Shown here: piece by piece, positions 28,351 through 41,572 of the stretch
Layout of the letters: each line of letters starts with the position of its first letter
Numbering within the stretch: the first letter of the stretch is position 1
Assembly: GCA_963920765.1 (NCBI GenBank)
Contig: OY987244.1
Span: 4,404,501-4,468,500 of the forward strand
Length of the DNA: 64,000 nucleotides
Reading direction: 5' to 3'
Source: Ulota crispa
Taxonomy: Eukaryota; Streptophyta; Bryopsida; Orthotrichales; Orthotrichaceae
Position numbers and translations under genes: made by a program
The notes under the pieces: generated by a model
The model's input: the letters and a program-made list of their open reading frames with translations, nothing else
Told to the model about the DNA's origin: nothing
Database searches by the model: none

Positions 28351-28669
28351 AGGTAGGAGCACCCATAAACGTCAAACTAAGGGTTTTGAACATGATGACT
28401 ATTAATAAACAACTAGCAAATTATAAGATTCTATTAGGAACAAAACAAAAAAATAGTTTGCACTTTTGATTGAATGAATTATTTGGATACTATGAGAATA
28501 AGTTGTGAATTTTTATAGAGCAAACTGCCATTACACCCATAACCACTTTTGAGATTTCATGTTCACATGTTGTACATTCTTGTCATTATATCTATTCACT
28601 TCCACAGATTTTCCAAGATTTTAGAGGTGACAGTTATGGGGACACTGACGCTTATGGGAGCTCCTACCT
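28351..28669. mobile_element. MITE family B, copy 2
   Basis: 319 bp, opposite orientation to the copy at 22178-22491, same terminal repeats AGGTAGGAGCACCCATAA, TA duplications at 28349-28350 and 28670-28671. High similarity along the whole length suggests recent activity of the family. Confidence 0.85.
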
Positions 28670-28731
28670 TACCAATAATTGCATAGGTGCAAATGCTCTA
28701 GTCCTCTACATTGCAAAATCACTTACTCTAA

Positions 28732-29062
28732 GAGCATCTGTTGCAACCCTCCAATTATCAAGGTCACTTCAATTGAAAGCTATTCATTTAAGATGGGATG
28801 GCCATTTATATCCCCACAATGCAACACACTAAATATACTACCAACGAATCACAAGTTAAGGAAATTCCAAAAGCATTAAGTAAGCTATGACAACTTGCTA
28901 ATCCCAAGAAAAAATATAGCTAGTAGAGGGTTTAACGACCCTTTAAAATATATCTTATTTGAAAGGGGAAAGTAAAGGTAGAGACTATACACACTAGAAT
29001 TGATTGCTTATCATCCAAAAACTAGAGGGGAGGGAACATTTGGAGGGTTGCAGGCGATGCTC
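28732..29062. mobile_element. MITE family D (PIF/Harbinger-type)
   Basis: 331 bp with inverted ends GAGCATCTGTTGCAACCC and GAGCATCGCCTGCAACCC and TAA target duplications at 28729-28731 and 29063-29065. The outer GAGCATC resembles family C's GGGCATC but the interior differs. It lies 60 bp from MITE family B copy 2. Confidence 0.8.
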
Positions 29063-29425
29063 TAAACAAGAGAGAACACAACCGCTCAAACAAATAACAG
29101 TCATCATAAGACCAGATTCTGCAATGATTGTAAATCACTCAAAGCAACCTGCTTTTCTGTCAACATTATAGATTTCAAAAAGTCATCGTTGTTACGTTTG
29201 TCCGTAAATTGCTCTTTGAGGCAAAATATCAGTCCCCAATATTTTGGAACGTTGTAATTACAGCTTGATCGTGGATTGTTGTTGTAACACCGCCAATGTC
29301 TACAAATAAAATGCTCCTGGCACCTGCAATTTTTTTCAGTTGCCTTGGGGAATATCTGTAACTAAAAAATGAAGAAGAATGTGTTCAGAAAAAAAATACA
29401 ATGAAAGGAACTGTAACTGGAGAGT

Positions 29426-31690
29426 TTATGGGACTCGAGCGCAGAGAGCACACAGAGCTTGCTCTACTTCAGACCAGTTGTGAACTCTGGTTATCAAAGG
29501 GTGAGTAGGCCCTTGCGCAGTTTTGCTCCACGGGTACTTCCCATGCAAGTCGAACAGAAGCACTTCGATTCCATGGTCGGCACACTCCAAAGCATACAGT
29601 GGGTTGTCATCGATCAGCACTTCCACCCCAAGCGACCTAATCACAAGTTCATTCACACCAAATACTCAGAATTTTGTGCTTGATAATCTAAGAGGAACTC
29701 TAACTCTCTAGAAACCATTCAAAAAAAGAAAACAAGAAAGAAAAACTTCGCCGTGCACCTTGAACAAGTTTGGGACCACTGGACAGCGAACTGAGAAAAG
29801 CTAGTCACTTTTTTTGGTGCACAATCGTGAGCTAAAGTAGTGGTTTGCAAAGGGTGCGCACTACTCTAAAATGAAGTGGAGGTATAGCAAGTTATCATAC
29901 TACTAAAATCACAAGGACCTCTGTAATATCACATCTAGACCTCTATAATATCATATCATATCTCCAGTCTTTATGATGTCATCGTAGATACAATTTGAAG
30001 ACTTACTGAAATTTTTCCTTTACATTCTATGTAACATATGAAAATCCTAATAGAATTCTAGTGGTGAATGCGTCGCGTAGCAAGCGCCAACCGCTAGTGC
30101 AGTTTAAAAAAGTGTAAAGAGACGTGATGCGATGATACTTAGGAGTAGATGCAAAAGTATGAAATGGTTTGTTACCTGCAGATCTCGGATTTCGACCGTG
30201 CCTCGCCTTCCAAGGCAAAGTGGTTTCCGAAATGAACCTCCTTGAAGACACCACTGTAATGTTGATTAATCCAGTCCATGGTTGGCTGTCTAATGATGTG
30301 TTGCCGGGATCTGTGAATGTGAAAAATGAGGGTTGACTTCAATTGCAATGCACTGATCTGGTTCGAGTTTGCAAAAAGTTTCGAAACTAGCAGGAGAATT
30401 CAAACTTCAAAAATTTGGTCCTCAGGAGATAGCAAGAGTGAAGTCCCTAAAAGCAGTAATCTAACAAGCATGGCATTGTTAGATCTAGGGTTCAAGACTT
30501 ACGTAACAACGACGAGGTGGCAGTAGGAAGCGAGCTGGCGCAGGGTCTGGTATGCTCCTGGAATTGGAATAATTCCAGTATTGAAGTGTTCGGATTCAAA
30601 GAAAGCATGAACCCGATCATTGGCTGCAGTACATAAGCACCAAACACTAAGTAAGTCTCAAACATTTGTATGTTTCCAAGAAAAATCTACACTTCGAAAC
30701 AGAAAAAGAAAAACCCGGCATTGCTGCCTCAAAAAAGGGAGTTGTTGATACAATGTCTAAATTTGAACACAACATTGAATTTGGTTGATTATGGAAAAAG
30801 TTTACCTTCTGCCTGTGAGCATTTCCAAACCTGCACCACAATGAACGTGTTGAGAATCAGCAGCAAGCTAGCTACTGCATACATAAAAAAAACAGAAAGG
30901 ACGATGCAGGATTAGGGTTGCAACGATCCTGACGATTCAACCACTTCGGATACTTGAGTGAACATGGCTCACCTTCATGAAGTCATACACATAATACTCA
31001 GACACGTGGTGCTGCAGCAGGTATTCTTCGGCAACGAATGTATTCAAACTGGCAAGAAAGCTGCCAAGCACTGCAAGAACGAACATTTCCCAATACTTAA
31101 ACCTCCGATCATCCAAAACCTTCACAATCAAGAGAATCTGCACATGTTGGAACATGATCATGTGCACAGAAAACAATACTCGGAGATATGGTGGTTGCGA
31201 TTTTGTTATGCACAGCCTTACCCTCGTCCACATCCACACCGACACGCAGCAGCTTCAAAGGCGCAAAAGCCTTCCCTGCAACGTTCAAGCGGCGCTCTTG
31301 ATCCGAGCTGGCATCCACCTTTTGAAACAGATCGTTGCACGATTCTTGGATGTGAGCATCGGTGGTGGTGATGATGGGCGTCCTCGTGGGCTCCGCTTTC
31401 ATGTACAAAGCAAACGGCACCGCGTCTGCGCGTCGTCTGCTGTCACCGTTGCTGCTGCTGCTGTTGCTACGCGAGCTCGTCCACGTGCCTCCCGAGCATG
31501 ACCGCCAGGAGCACATTCTTGAGCGCCTGCGAACGTGAACACTTCGGGAGAGCTTGGTGGACTGGAACGGGAACGTGAGCGGCCGCCACGACGACGCGGG
31601 GCCGTCGAGGCAGCGCGTTGCCGGCGCGGCCACTGCCACCATCGTGTTCCTGCAGCATTCGCAGTGCGCGGCGCGCGCCGTGATCGCCAT
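29426..31690 (-). CDS. HAD-superfamily phosphatase of the 5'(3')-deoxyribonucleotidase (NT5C) type
   Basis: Likely dephosphorylates a nucleotide or similar small phosphate ester. Six exons on the minus strand: 31222-31690, 30973-31070, 30806-30830 (only 25 nt), 30503-30623, 30176-30310 and 29426-29636. Introns are GT-AG and the product is 352 residues. HAD motif I is GVDVDEVLG with nucleophile/acid D153 and D155. Motif II is VVVTSRQ (T238), motif III is the lysine of RSKSEICR (K278), motif IV is VLIDDNP (D292/D293). Conserved plant-family blocks include YYVYDFMKVWKCSQAE, HFNTGIIPIPGA and HFGNHFALEGE. Residues 1 to about 150 are Ser/Arg/Ala-rich and not conserved in memory: either an organelle transit peptide or partly 5' UTR read-through, with ATG alternatives downstream (MKAEPTRTP). 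The substrate is inferred only from family. Confidence 0.88.
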
Positions 31691-34029
31691 GATTCCCCTC
31701 CCCCGATGCTCAAGCTACTACAATCTCCCTGCCCCGAACATACTCTGCTTTCGTCCTGTACTCACACACTCACGCACATCATCATATGTCCCTGATTTTG
31801 CTTGTACCGTATCAAAGACCTTCGACACCGAACTACTCGATGCCGAAATTCTCGCACATTGCAATTCTCCTGCGACTAATTCAAATTTGCTATGCATCTC
31901 CAATCGCCTACACGATCGGTGGAATTCACAAGCATTCTGGCAATGTACCTGCTGAAGGTGGTGAACACTGCAGCTGGTACCTTCATGCCCTAGAGGAACC
32001 ACCTCCAGGGCGGATCGATCCCCAAGAAATTCCACGTGTCCGCCGCAACTCTCAACTCCCACAACCTCACCACAACACCGTTTCATCCACCGCCGCGCCT
32101 ACAAAGCTCTCAAAAGCTCTAAAACACGCACGAATCACAAGTCGTTGAGAATCTGAAGAAACAGAGGAATAGAGGAGAATGATGAAAGAAACTCTCTGTG
32201 CCTGAAATGCGGGATTCAAAAGTAGAGGCGGTGCGGTAAAGAATTGAAGCGAAAGAAGGGGAATAGGGAAGTCTGATGAACTGGCTGACTGACTACTCCA
32301 GAATGCTCGATGATGCTCGATGATGATGAGACAAGAAAAGGTGGAGATGGGAAATGCAAGCAGCCCAGTTTAGCGATGTGGACAAGAAAAGTGCGCAATG
32401 GAATGGAATGTTGGGGATTGGGAAGGCATGCACGTGAAGACGAGGACTATAATGATGATGATGATGAGGAGTGGCGGAGGTGTTGGCGGAAGTGGTGACG
32501 ATGCGTGATTCCTGTCGTCGTGGGGAACAGTGGCGCCAGAAGAAGAGAAGAGAGGGAGGCGTGCTGGCGGCACTTCCGGCGTGGTCTAAAGTCTGGAGCC
32601 AATGCAGTTCGGTGGAGCTCGTGCGTGGATTAGCTTGAGGGCTTTGGCTCCACAGGCAGGATTAGGGTTTATGGCTGGTTGCGAATTGAGGTCTGTGGCA
32701 CTGCCAGCTGGCTCCTTCGTATTGATTCTCCCTCTCTTGGTCCCCTGATTCCCCTTTGTATTAACCCTTACCCCTTGAAGGACCACGCGACCATATTTTG
32801 GTCGCTGGGAGTGGTGGTTGAAATCAGTCAATGATTTGGAATTTGGTCTTGAAGTATGCATGTGATCACAAGAATTTTGCATTCATCTACACAAATAATA
32901 ATGTAATTGGGTATGTGAGTTGATAAATAATGGTGTTTATAAGGCATGGTTTCAAAATATGTATCCAATTTTTGTCAAAGATGTATCAAAGCAACAACAT
33001 AATACAACAAGTATGCAAGAAGAATGTCAAATTTTAATTGCACAATTCTTAAAAAAATTCAAATTGCTTAAGAAAAACGCTTGTATTGTTTTCATATATG
33101 GTAGTAGTATAATTGTAGTATTTGAAGATCTACTAAAATGTTGTTGTCATTTTGGCTTTAAAATTTGTCAACTTACATTTAAGGCCAATTCTTGATTGTC
33201 TTCACCAATTGGGTTTTCCAGAATAATTATCAAATTTCTTGTAGAACCATTTTAGGGTAGCAAAGAAAGTGAGTTTTTTGACCCTTTTTGTCCACTTAGC
33301 TACACCTTGTGATTGCTATTTTTGTTTATTTTGTGTGAAACTAGTCTTGTTGGAAAGGTGGGAAACCCTGCTTTCTAGAAATGTAAGGCTCTTCTCAATC
33401 AAAGCTTGCATGAAAGGTTAACATTCAAAACTAAACAAAAATGAAATATAAGAGATTTTCCGCACACGGCTCACTCAATCATTATAATATTTCACCTCCA
33501 ACAATAGATCTAGTCAAAATTTTGGTGCTTTACAATAATCAAGGTATACTTCCCATTTGTACGGTTGGATTATTGAAAATGGGTCCATATATGAGTCAAT
33601 TCCAAATCTAAGCTTACAACCCTTGTTTACAATGGATTTTGTGAAAATGGGTGTGGTCGTTAAAGGGTAAACCCCTGAGCGCCCAAGCTATATTCACCAA
33701 AATGCAGACCTGGTCACACTCTATCCAACTAATCTGTCATGACAAACGAGATCCATAAAATCCAGCTGTATTGATTGGTAGGGGACATAGGCACAGAAGT
33801 ACAAGAAAAAAGGACACATGATTTTGTTGTATTGATGAAAAGATTATAACAGCCAAACATAGAACTTTTTCACTTGTGAGAGGCAATATTTGAGGCTGAG
33901 GGGCACTCAAGGGTTAACCCCTCAAGGCCCAAGGGGACCAAAACTGTACCTCCTTGTTTGTAATTTGGGATGCCTAAATTTTCTTCATGATTAATTATAA
34001 TGTTTTTTTTTTTTTTAAAATTCTTGTTG
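31691..34029. other. Upstream region of the HAD phosphatase gene
   Basis: 31691-32660 is more GC-rich than the surroundings and carries several short open frames on both strands, none recognisable. It probably holds the promoter and 5' UTR of the phosphatase gene. Beyond 32900 the DNA is AT-rich and featureless to 34029. Confidence 0.35.
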
Positions 34030-34500
34030 AATTCTTGTTTTAGCATCAAAAGTTTGATTTTGAAAACGACTAATTTATGATTTTTCTATTTAAGATTTTG
34101 TGCAAAGGTGTCCATAGCAAATCTTCACTTTCTAATGTTGAGAGCTCTTGGAAATGAGCCTAAAGTACATTATAACTTGGAGAAACAATCACATTAGAAT
34201 CTTAATTTAAAAAATTGTAGAGTAGATTTTAAGAGACCCTAAATTGATTAGGGTTACACATGTTGTACTTTACATACTCATAATTTTTTAGTATCTTCAA
34301 TTTTAAATTTGAGATTTGAAAAGAAGATTGAAAGAGTTCAAATCACTTTCACAGTTTTAACACCCTCTTGATCAAATGTTATAATCTTTCAATCCATAAG
34401 TGATGTTGTTGTATTTTCTTTTCCTATGTGATCTCTAACATATCTAGTTTGAATTTGTATGGTTGCAGTTTAATAAAAATTGATGAAACTTATCAAAATG
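34030..34500. repeat. Dispersed repeat family A, copy 2
   Basis: Same-orientation relative of 6745-7190, with the shared blocks in the same order and small insertions between. No terminal repeats or open frame of note. Confidence 0.6.
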
Positions 34501-36902
34501 TTGACATTTTGTTCATCAAAGAACAGACTTTGAGATGCTCAGGAAAGTGCATTGGGCCTTGAGGGGTTAAATGACTGAAAGGCCCTTTGCGACCAGTACA
34601 ATATGGGGTGTTTTTCTTGTATTTGGAATGGATCCACACCTCTACTACATTTGATACCAGCAAAGAAGTTGGAGAATAGATCAATGCGGTTCTAGTGTGC
34701 TACTTCAGATCCCAAATTAAAAAATCTTATAGGTAGGAAATGACAATTATAAGATAAAATACCAAGTTTTCCAAAGTAGGCCTGAAATTGAAATAACCAA
34801 CTAAGGTAAAAGAACCTAAAAGTGACACTTACTTCACATGTGGTGATTTTGAGGATCTTTTGAGAATGTAATGGCATGCGCTTGTTAGGAAATGGTCACA
34901 TATGGAAGCAAAATTGTTTTTGGGATTTTTTGAGATTGTACAAATAAATTACAAATTGTTGAAGGTAACTCCCTGGACTAGCCTATAGTGAACATTAGAC
35001 CCCTCAAAAAGCGATAACAAAAACACATCACATGCAATCCTAAACCGTCACCTAAACAATTTTTGTTCCCTTATGTTAACTTGTATGTCTGATTTGGGTA
35101 CCCAAGTATCTTGTTTGGGTTCAAGAGAGCACATTTTTAGATTTATTTTTAGATGTCACTAAACAGCTTGTGTTACTATTAAGTTCCGCTACCTTACATC
35201 ATTCAGTATTCTATATTTTGGATTTTCTAAAAAAAACCAAGAGAGGCTTCTTTGGTTTGTGGAATGTTTTTTGTTTTTCTGTTGATCCTCTCCCATTTTC
35301 TTGACAAAAGGACAAACTTGCAATTAGTTTAATTGGTTTCAGTGAATGGGTCTATGAAATGCCAACCGAATACGACAAAGTTAGTACTGGTGAATTTATC
35401 ATATTATAAAGAAATACATCAAATGACTATTGAAAAGAAGAATAACCTTTAGGTAAGCCAATACCCAAAAGCATGCCTTTAAGAATCTAGATTACAAATA
35501 GATACTTATTAAGTAATCTACAACTATAGATCAACACTAATCACAAAACATTCAACTTCAAAATGACGGAAATCAAGATATAACTTTAGAAAACTTATTG
35601 ACCAATTTTAACCTCCTCAAAAACAATTCACAAGTATGTTCATGTGTTGTTTTTGAGCTTCACCTAATTTTAAGAGACAATTTTTCAAAACAATTTTTCA
35701 CAATTAACATTGTGAGGAAAATCTCTTTGTCATGGATTAATCTTTTTTATGTGCTAAAATGCTTAGTAGCTTTTTTCTGGAGTTGTAAGCTAGGAGGTCC
35801 ATAAACTGACCATTTAAGCCTACCTAACTCATTAATGATTATAATAGATATCCGAAGGAACATGTCACTCATTCTTAGAGAAAAACGCATTTAGAATATG
35901 GTTGCTTTAGATTCGACTACCTTATTATCCACAAGAGAGTCCTTGTGTGACAATCCTCCCAATACAGAGCAATGTGAGTGATGCACTTGTAAATTGTCTA
36001 ACCCAAAATATAAAAAAACAAAAACTGAAACAAAACACACAACAACAAAAAAACATCCGTTAATGCATTGTGACATGTCCTTTGTCCCACAGATAACAAG
36101 GAATATCAATAAATTTGATTTGCGTACTCTCAGTTTCAAAGACTTGGTGAAAGCAGAGCCCTTCTTCCAGCCTTTAAATTACGTTTTATCGGAGGTACAA
36201 TTGACACGCACCCAATAATGGAAACAGTTAAGGAAAAATTGGATAGAATTGGATAGAATCAACAATGTTCATCCATAAAATATATTAATATTAATTATTT
36301 TTATTAAAATCTAGGCAAGCTTGATGTTTGCGGAGGGATTTGACAATTGTATCCATTTTTTTACTTGATTTTTTAACGTTATGATAGCTAGTCACAAATT
36401 AACCCCTAAAGAATGTTGTTGTTTTGTATACGCTCTCACATGTTGTACACCGACAAAAAGCACTTGGGTAGCACATGAATCTCACTAGAGTTGTAAATCT
36501 CAAACTAAGTCATGGAAATATTAATGATCAATTAGGATATTTTGGGGATTTTTGGTATTTGTCATAAAGCCAATTCTTCAAGTATTAAATGGTCATTGTA
36601 TGAATACAGCCAGCACTTTTGGTAGGCAACATCCTTTAGGGGTTAAGATAAGATTTTGAGTACAAATTTTAAAAAAAATTAAAGATTACCTCAATCTCTT
36701 AACTTGATCCTAAAGTTTTCTATTATACTTTCTTAATGTATACATGCATACATGCATACATGAGTACACACGTACACGTGCACGTACATATATATATACT
36801 CATACTCGGAAATTTGGGGTTTGTTTGGTTCGGTCAGCAGGGTAGTTGCACTCAGTCATGACTCATGAGCCAATGATGCTTTTTTCAGATTTTTTTTTGG
36901 GT
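34501..36902. other. AT-rich intergenic DNA without recognisable genes
   Basis: Short open frames only. A purine/pyrimidine-alternating microsatellite (TACATGCATACATG... then ACGTACACGTGCACGTACATATATATA) lies at about 36738-36800. Confidence 0.4.
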
Positions 36903-36910
36903 TTTGGAGT

Positions 36911-37202
36911 GGCTTGGTATGCTGCACACACGTGTTTGTGGGGGCCAGCATGGAAATGCGCAGCATTATTTTTACAAACAAGGGTGAAAGTACAATATTT
37001 CAAAGTTGCTCAATTTTTTCTCTTAAAGAAAACCTTACAGAAATTGTTAGACACAATTTGGGTCTCTGACTCTAAACTTGAACTTCAAAAATACTGAAAT
37101 TCCCGGTGGTAAATATTCAAATCTTCACGGATTATGTTAGATGAATAAGCTGAGTATATCTACCCTGGCCCTACAAACACGTGTGTGCAGCATACCAAGC
37201 TG
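36911..37202. mobile_element. MITE family E with 8-bp target duplication (hAT-like)
   Basis: 292 bp. The left end at 36913-36947 and the right end at 37163-37200 are inverted copies (CTTGGTATGCTGCACACA, then CGTGTTTGT). The perfect 8-bp direct repeat TTTGGAGT flanks it at 36903-36910 and 37203-37210, as expected for hAT insertions. Confidence 0.75.
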
Positions 37203-37210
37203 TTTGGAGT

Positions 37211-40200
37211 AGAGGACCCAATTTTGGAAATGAATGTTTTTTCTTTTTTTTCTTTTTTACTTTTTTTCTTTTTTGAGCTCCAATCGGACATGTTGGTCTT
37301 GTAGCCACAATTGAGAAACAAAACAAAATGGTTTAGGTTGAATCAGTAAAATTTAATTATTAAAATTTTGATTAATTTTCCTTTGTTTATACTCTAAACT
37401 AGAAATAGATATTTCATTAGTTTCCTTTTTAATGATTAAAACTAAAATATTCAAGTAAAAAAATTTAGATTTTATTTTATTAACTTTATTGTATTTTACT
37501 AACTTTATTGATAAAGCAACTCACGATTGAGTATTCGGCCAGTTCTCCGTACCAATTATTCACCCCTGAAGGTCAAAGGTTCTCTCCATTATTGAAGATT
37601 CCTGAAGATTCGTTGTAAAACATGGAAAACGTGATGAATACCCCTAAAATTTACAATATTTGTGACGATGGCTTTGGGTTTTCAGAAATTTTACAAACAC
37701 ATTTGGCATCTCAAAGGAGCACCTCAAGGTAGTTTTGCAAGTATTTTATTCAAGTGCTTTGTTCCATCTTTCTGTGTTTAAATTTTTTTGGAACAATTCA
37801 CAAAGATGGAATAAGAGATTTGAATTATTATTTTTGCAAAACTATCTTGAGATGCTCCTTTGAGATGTTAAGGATGTTTGTGCAATTTCTGAAAAATCAG
37901 AAGCATCCTTACAAATATTGTAAATTTTGGAGATATCCATCAAATTCACCCTATAAAATAACATGTGTTACAAGAAAATGTTGTTAATTCAATCATTTTT
38001 TGTAAAGTTGAACATGTCAATTTGGATTTTTTTTGTCAATTTAAACACTCTTTAATCAATTTGGACAAGTTTAGTCAATTCAGACATGTCAATTTGGACA
38101 CTGTTTTCATGTAAAGCTGCACCCAATTTTTTTGCACTTTGCCAAATGCATTCTGCATTTGAAATGGTTCTGCAGAAAGAGACCTCATTTCTAGAAACAC
38201 ATTTGGAAAAATTGGGCAATCTTTGTGGTTTTACATCTGATATTTGTTCCTGGCCTTTGTGGCCCATAGTTCTCATGATGATTTTGCTTGTTGGAAGTGA
38301 CATGTTTCTCTTTTCAGCTATGTGTCAAGCTAAATGCATGATGATAAAACCAAGTAGAAAACAAGTAAAATTGGTTTCAAATGTAATATCGAAGGAGGAA
38401 TGTTTTGGAGTTGATGTGTGCTAAGGGTTGTGAATTCTAAAGTATCTTATATCCATGTATTCCATATGCTTGTATTTGGCAATACTATCATTGATGTATC
38501 GACACAAAATCTAAAACCTAAACATCAAAATTCTTTTTTGTTTGAATACCAGTAATTTATGCCTGATTTTGGACTGAAATTAGTTGAGATAGATTTGAAA
38601 CATGATGAGTTTCTTAGAGTGGTTTTTCTGGAATTTTTCGTTCTATTAATCTACTACCTCATTTTTCAGAGGATTCACCGAGGGATTCACTTGAACTAAA
38701 AATTAACTTGTTAATATCTCCACACAATTCTATTTTGATAAATTTATCGAGTTCCACACTCTAATAGTGTTGCATCTATGCATAGTGCATAATTTAAATT
38801 TACTAATGCGTGCACAATTCAATAAATCACAAATATTACCCTTCAATCGATTTTTTGTTTTGGAGATTTTTTTTTGCTAGTACAATGCTTTTGCACTAGC
38901 TGTTGTAACGCACTAAAAAGTTGGGTGACAAAGGGGATGAAATAGCCAAAAAATCCCTCTCAATAACACATTCAATTTGCCATTATGGATGACTATGCCC
39001 TCATAGATTATTGATTTATTTTGTTTATCCTTCTTTGTATGCAGTTTAGTGTGTGTTGCTTGATTTATGAAAAAACCAAAATACTTGTGCTTGCAACGTT
39101 GTTTTTTAAGCACTCTTTCTATCTTATTCAAAGCTTCTTTACACTAGTGACCAAGGATTGTGATAAAAGCATTTGGAACATTATGATTGGAGGAGAAGAA
39201 GGAAATGTCCCAAGTTCACTTTACACTAACACTCATAATTGAAGATTGACCAAGGCTCAAAATAGATGATAAATAGATTATGGACTTGAATAATGTCATA
39301 AAAAGGATAATGTTTCATGATAACCCAAACTTTGTGGCAAATTTTTTTAGAATGTTCTCTAGCTAAATTTAGGGTAACCAAGTCATCTCAAAAACAATGA
39401 TTGATCTATTTTTGCCAATCTTTACTACTATTTACTTTCAAAAATATTGTTGTATTATTGTTTAACTATTGTCAACACATATTTAACTAATAGAATGCAA
39501 TTTTATTACTAATATGCTATTTTACAACAAACAATGCATTTTTCTCACAATGATTGCAATTTTATTGCCAAAAAAAAGAATTATATTAAACTACTTTTTG
39601 TAACAAATAATTTTTTTATATCATATCTTGTTACAATCAATGCTATTGCAAAAACATGCTAAAATAATGACATGGCCATTTGCATAGGGTTTTCCACTTT
39701 GTACTACTAAACAAAGTTTTCATGGCAAATTGTGTAGTCTTTTTGGTTACAAATTTCCTCCTTCATTTCTTGGCATTCAAGTTTTTGAATTTTTGCTAAG
39801 AGGTGAGAAGAAACTACACAGGGGAAAGAAAGAACATGAAAGAGAAATGAGTGAAGAGTAGAATAAATGATCAAAATAGTTTTTTTGACGCCCAAAGGAT
39901 CAATTTAAGTTCACTTTGCATTATTGGAGACAATCAATGAATGAAAATTTTGACGTTTGTCATTAGTGGTGATCAAGAATTGTGACCAAGAGTTGTGGAC
40001 AAAAGAAGTACATGTAACTTTCAAGCTCTTGGTCACAAGTGGAACAAGGCCCTGACAATACAAGACCAAAATGGAGAAAAACTAGTTGTAGATTGCGGAA
40101 AGGTGGGCAATTGGGTCACTTTGGAATAATTACAAATAATCAATCCTATCAAAGGCACTAATTGGAAGAACTCAAATATGTTGCAATGACTGCCCTAAAA

Positions 40201-41572
40201 TAGTCTAAAAACACAATTGTCATAGATCAGTTTGGACACATACAACATCCAAAGACATTTTGAAGTGAATTCGGATGTTATGAATGATTTCATCATTTTG
40301 TGAAAATTAAAAAAAATATTGTTTACGTGTTCCATAATCTTATATTTTGTCCAATATAATATGTTACCAAAACTGTATTTGTAATGATTATAATGCTTTA
40401 AAAGTCACAATTAGCTAAGCAAAACCATCTAAAGTCTTTAAGTAATAGTGTAGCAATTGCTTTAGTTTGCAAAACATTTGGAGGCTTTGGTAAAATATTC
40501 AGAAATACTTGAAAATATTGAGAGATACATCCAAATCAAAAAGCATGCAAAAATTCTAGATAAATGTATGCACAATGTCAAGAAGTCTCCAATGTTCAAG
40601 GACATCAAAAGTACATTATTACATGAATACCCCACAAGGACCCAAATATGTCATCAGACAATATTGTTGATGGACATATTTGAGATATTTGTATACAAGG
40701 CTTGGATTTTGGGGTGGAGCTTTCAACAAAATTAAGAAAATCACAAACAAATTAATGTGATAAAGTATATACAAACTCACTTAATATTCATTTGGTTTAT
40801 TTTTATTTTAATCTTTGAAAGAAATTCCTAGATAAAACACCGTAGTTTACATTTTCCAAGTCAATAATGTTGATGAAGACTTTGGAATTCAAAACTCTAC
40901 CCTAGAAGTAGAATTATCAAAAATATCAAAAACTTGGCTAAACTTCTTGATAAAGAAAGAACAAAACACAAATTAGTATAGTCATAAGAAATAAAATAAT
41001 CAATATAAAACATAACTCAACAATGCATTACTTATAGATGGATAAACATGGAACAACATTTATTTTCGGCACAATAGAATAAAATATGAAGCCTTGATAA
41101 AGATTGTGGGTTTTCAAAAAATCCCCACCGCGTCTTGAATTGGCCAAAACCTAAACTTGACCTGATCTACTGGTTTCAAAAGCATTGAACAATACGTGTG
41201 TGAGTATTCCCTCAACAAATTCGTTGTGCAACTCTTTTGAATTCAAAAAAGGCCATTTTTTTCTTGAGGGGCTTTCTCTTAATCTTGTCATAAAAAATAG
41301 AAAGAATTTGGGATTGCCTTCCATCGACCTATGTGTTCCTTTCAAACCTCTCAAGCTCTCAGCAAACTTCAGAGGCTTTGTATATAGTATTGTTCTCAAT
41401 TTTTGAACTAAGACGTGCATTCTGTGCTTTTAAGAGCGCATTTTCAAGAGTTTTCCAACTGTACATTAAGTTACGAGAGTTTGTGGGTGAGTCTTTAAGG
41501 GATAAACGCTAAACCAGAGATGCAGTACAAAGATACATTAGCATACTCGAAATTGCAAAAAAAAGCTACGAA
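37211..41572. other. AT-rich intergenic DNA downstream of the ATR gene
   Basis: Contains the long hairpin at 37631-37948 and a small perfect dyad at 39980-40038. Open frames such as 38086-38424 (112 codons, plus) and 41151-41420 (89 codons, minus) have no recognisable domain and are not called. Confidence 0.4.
37631..37948. repeat. Long hairpin (fold-back element)
   Basis: Arms of about 110 bp, 37631-37741 and 37835-37948, are inverted copies. Shared blocks include AAAATTTACAATATTTGT, TTTTCAGAAATT, CATCTCAAAGGAGCA and TAGTTTTGCAA, with roughly 90 bp between the arms. It could be a fold-back MITE. A transcript would make a long double-stranded hairpin. Confidence 0.7.

Noticed and set aside
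31691-32150. Several overlapping 100-130-codon frames upstream of the HAD phosphatase
   Set aside because: GC-rich DNA leaves frames open on both strands by chance; no homology recognised.
36738-36800. Alternating TACATG/ACGTAC/TATATA tract as a regulatory or Z-DNA site
   Set aside because: An ordinary microsatellite with no gene nearby.
41151-41420. 89-codon minus-strand frame downstream of ATR
   Set aside because: Unrecognised, with no splice or promoter support; it may be chance in AT-rich DNA.
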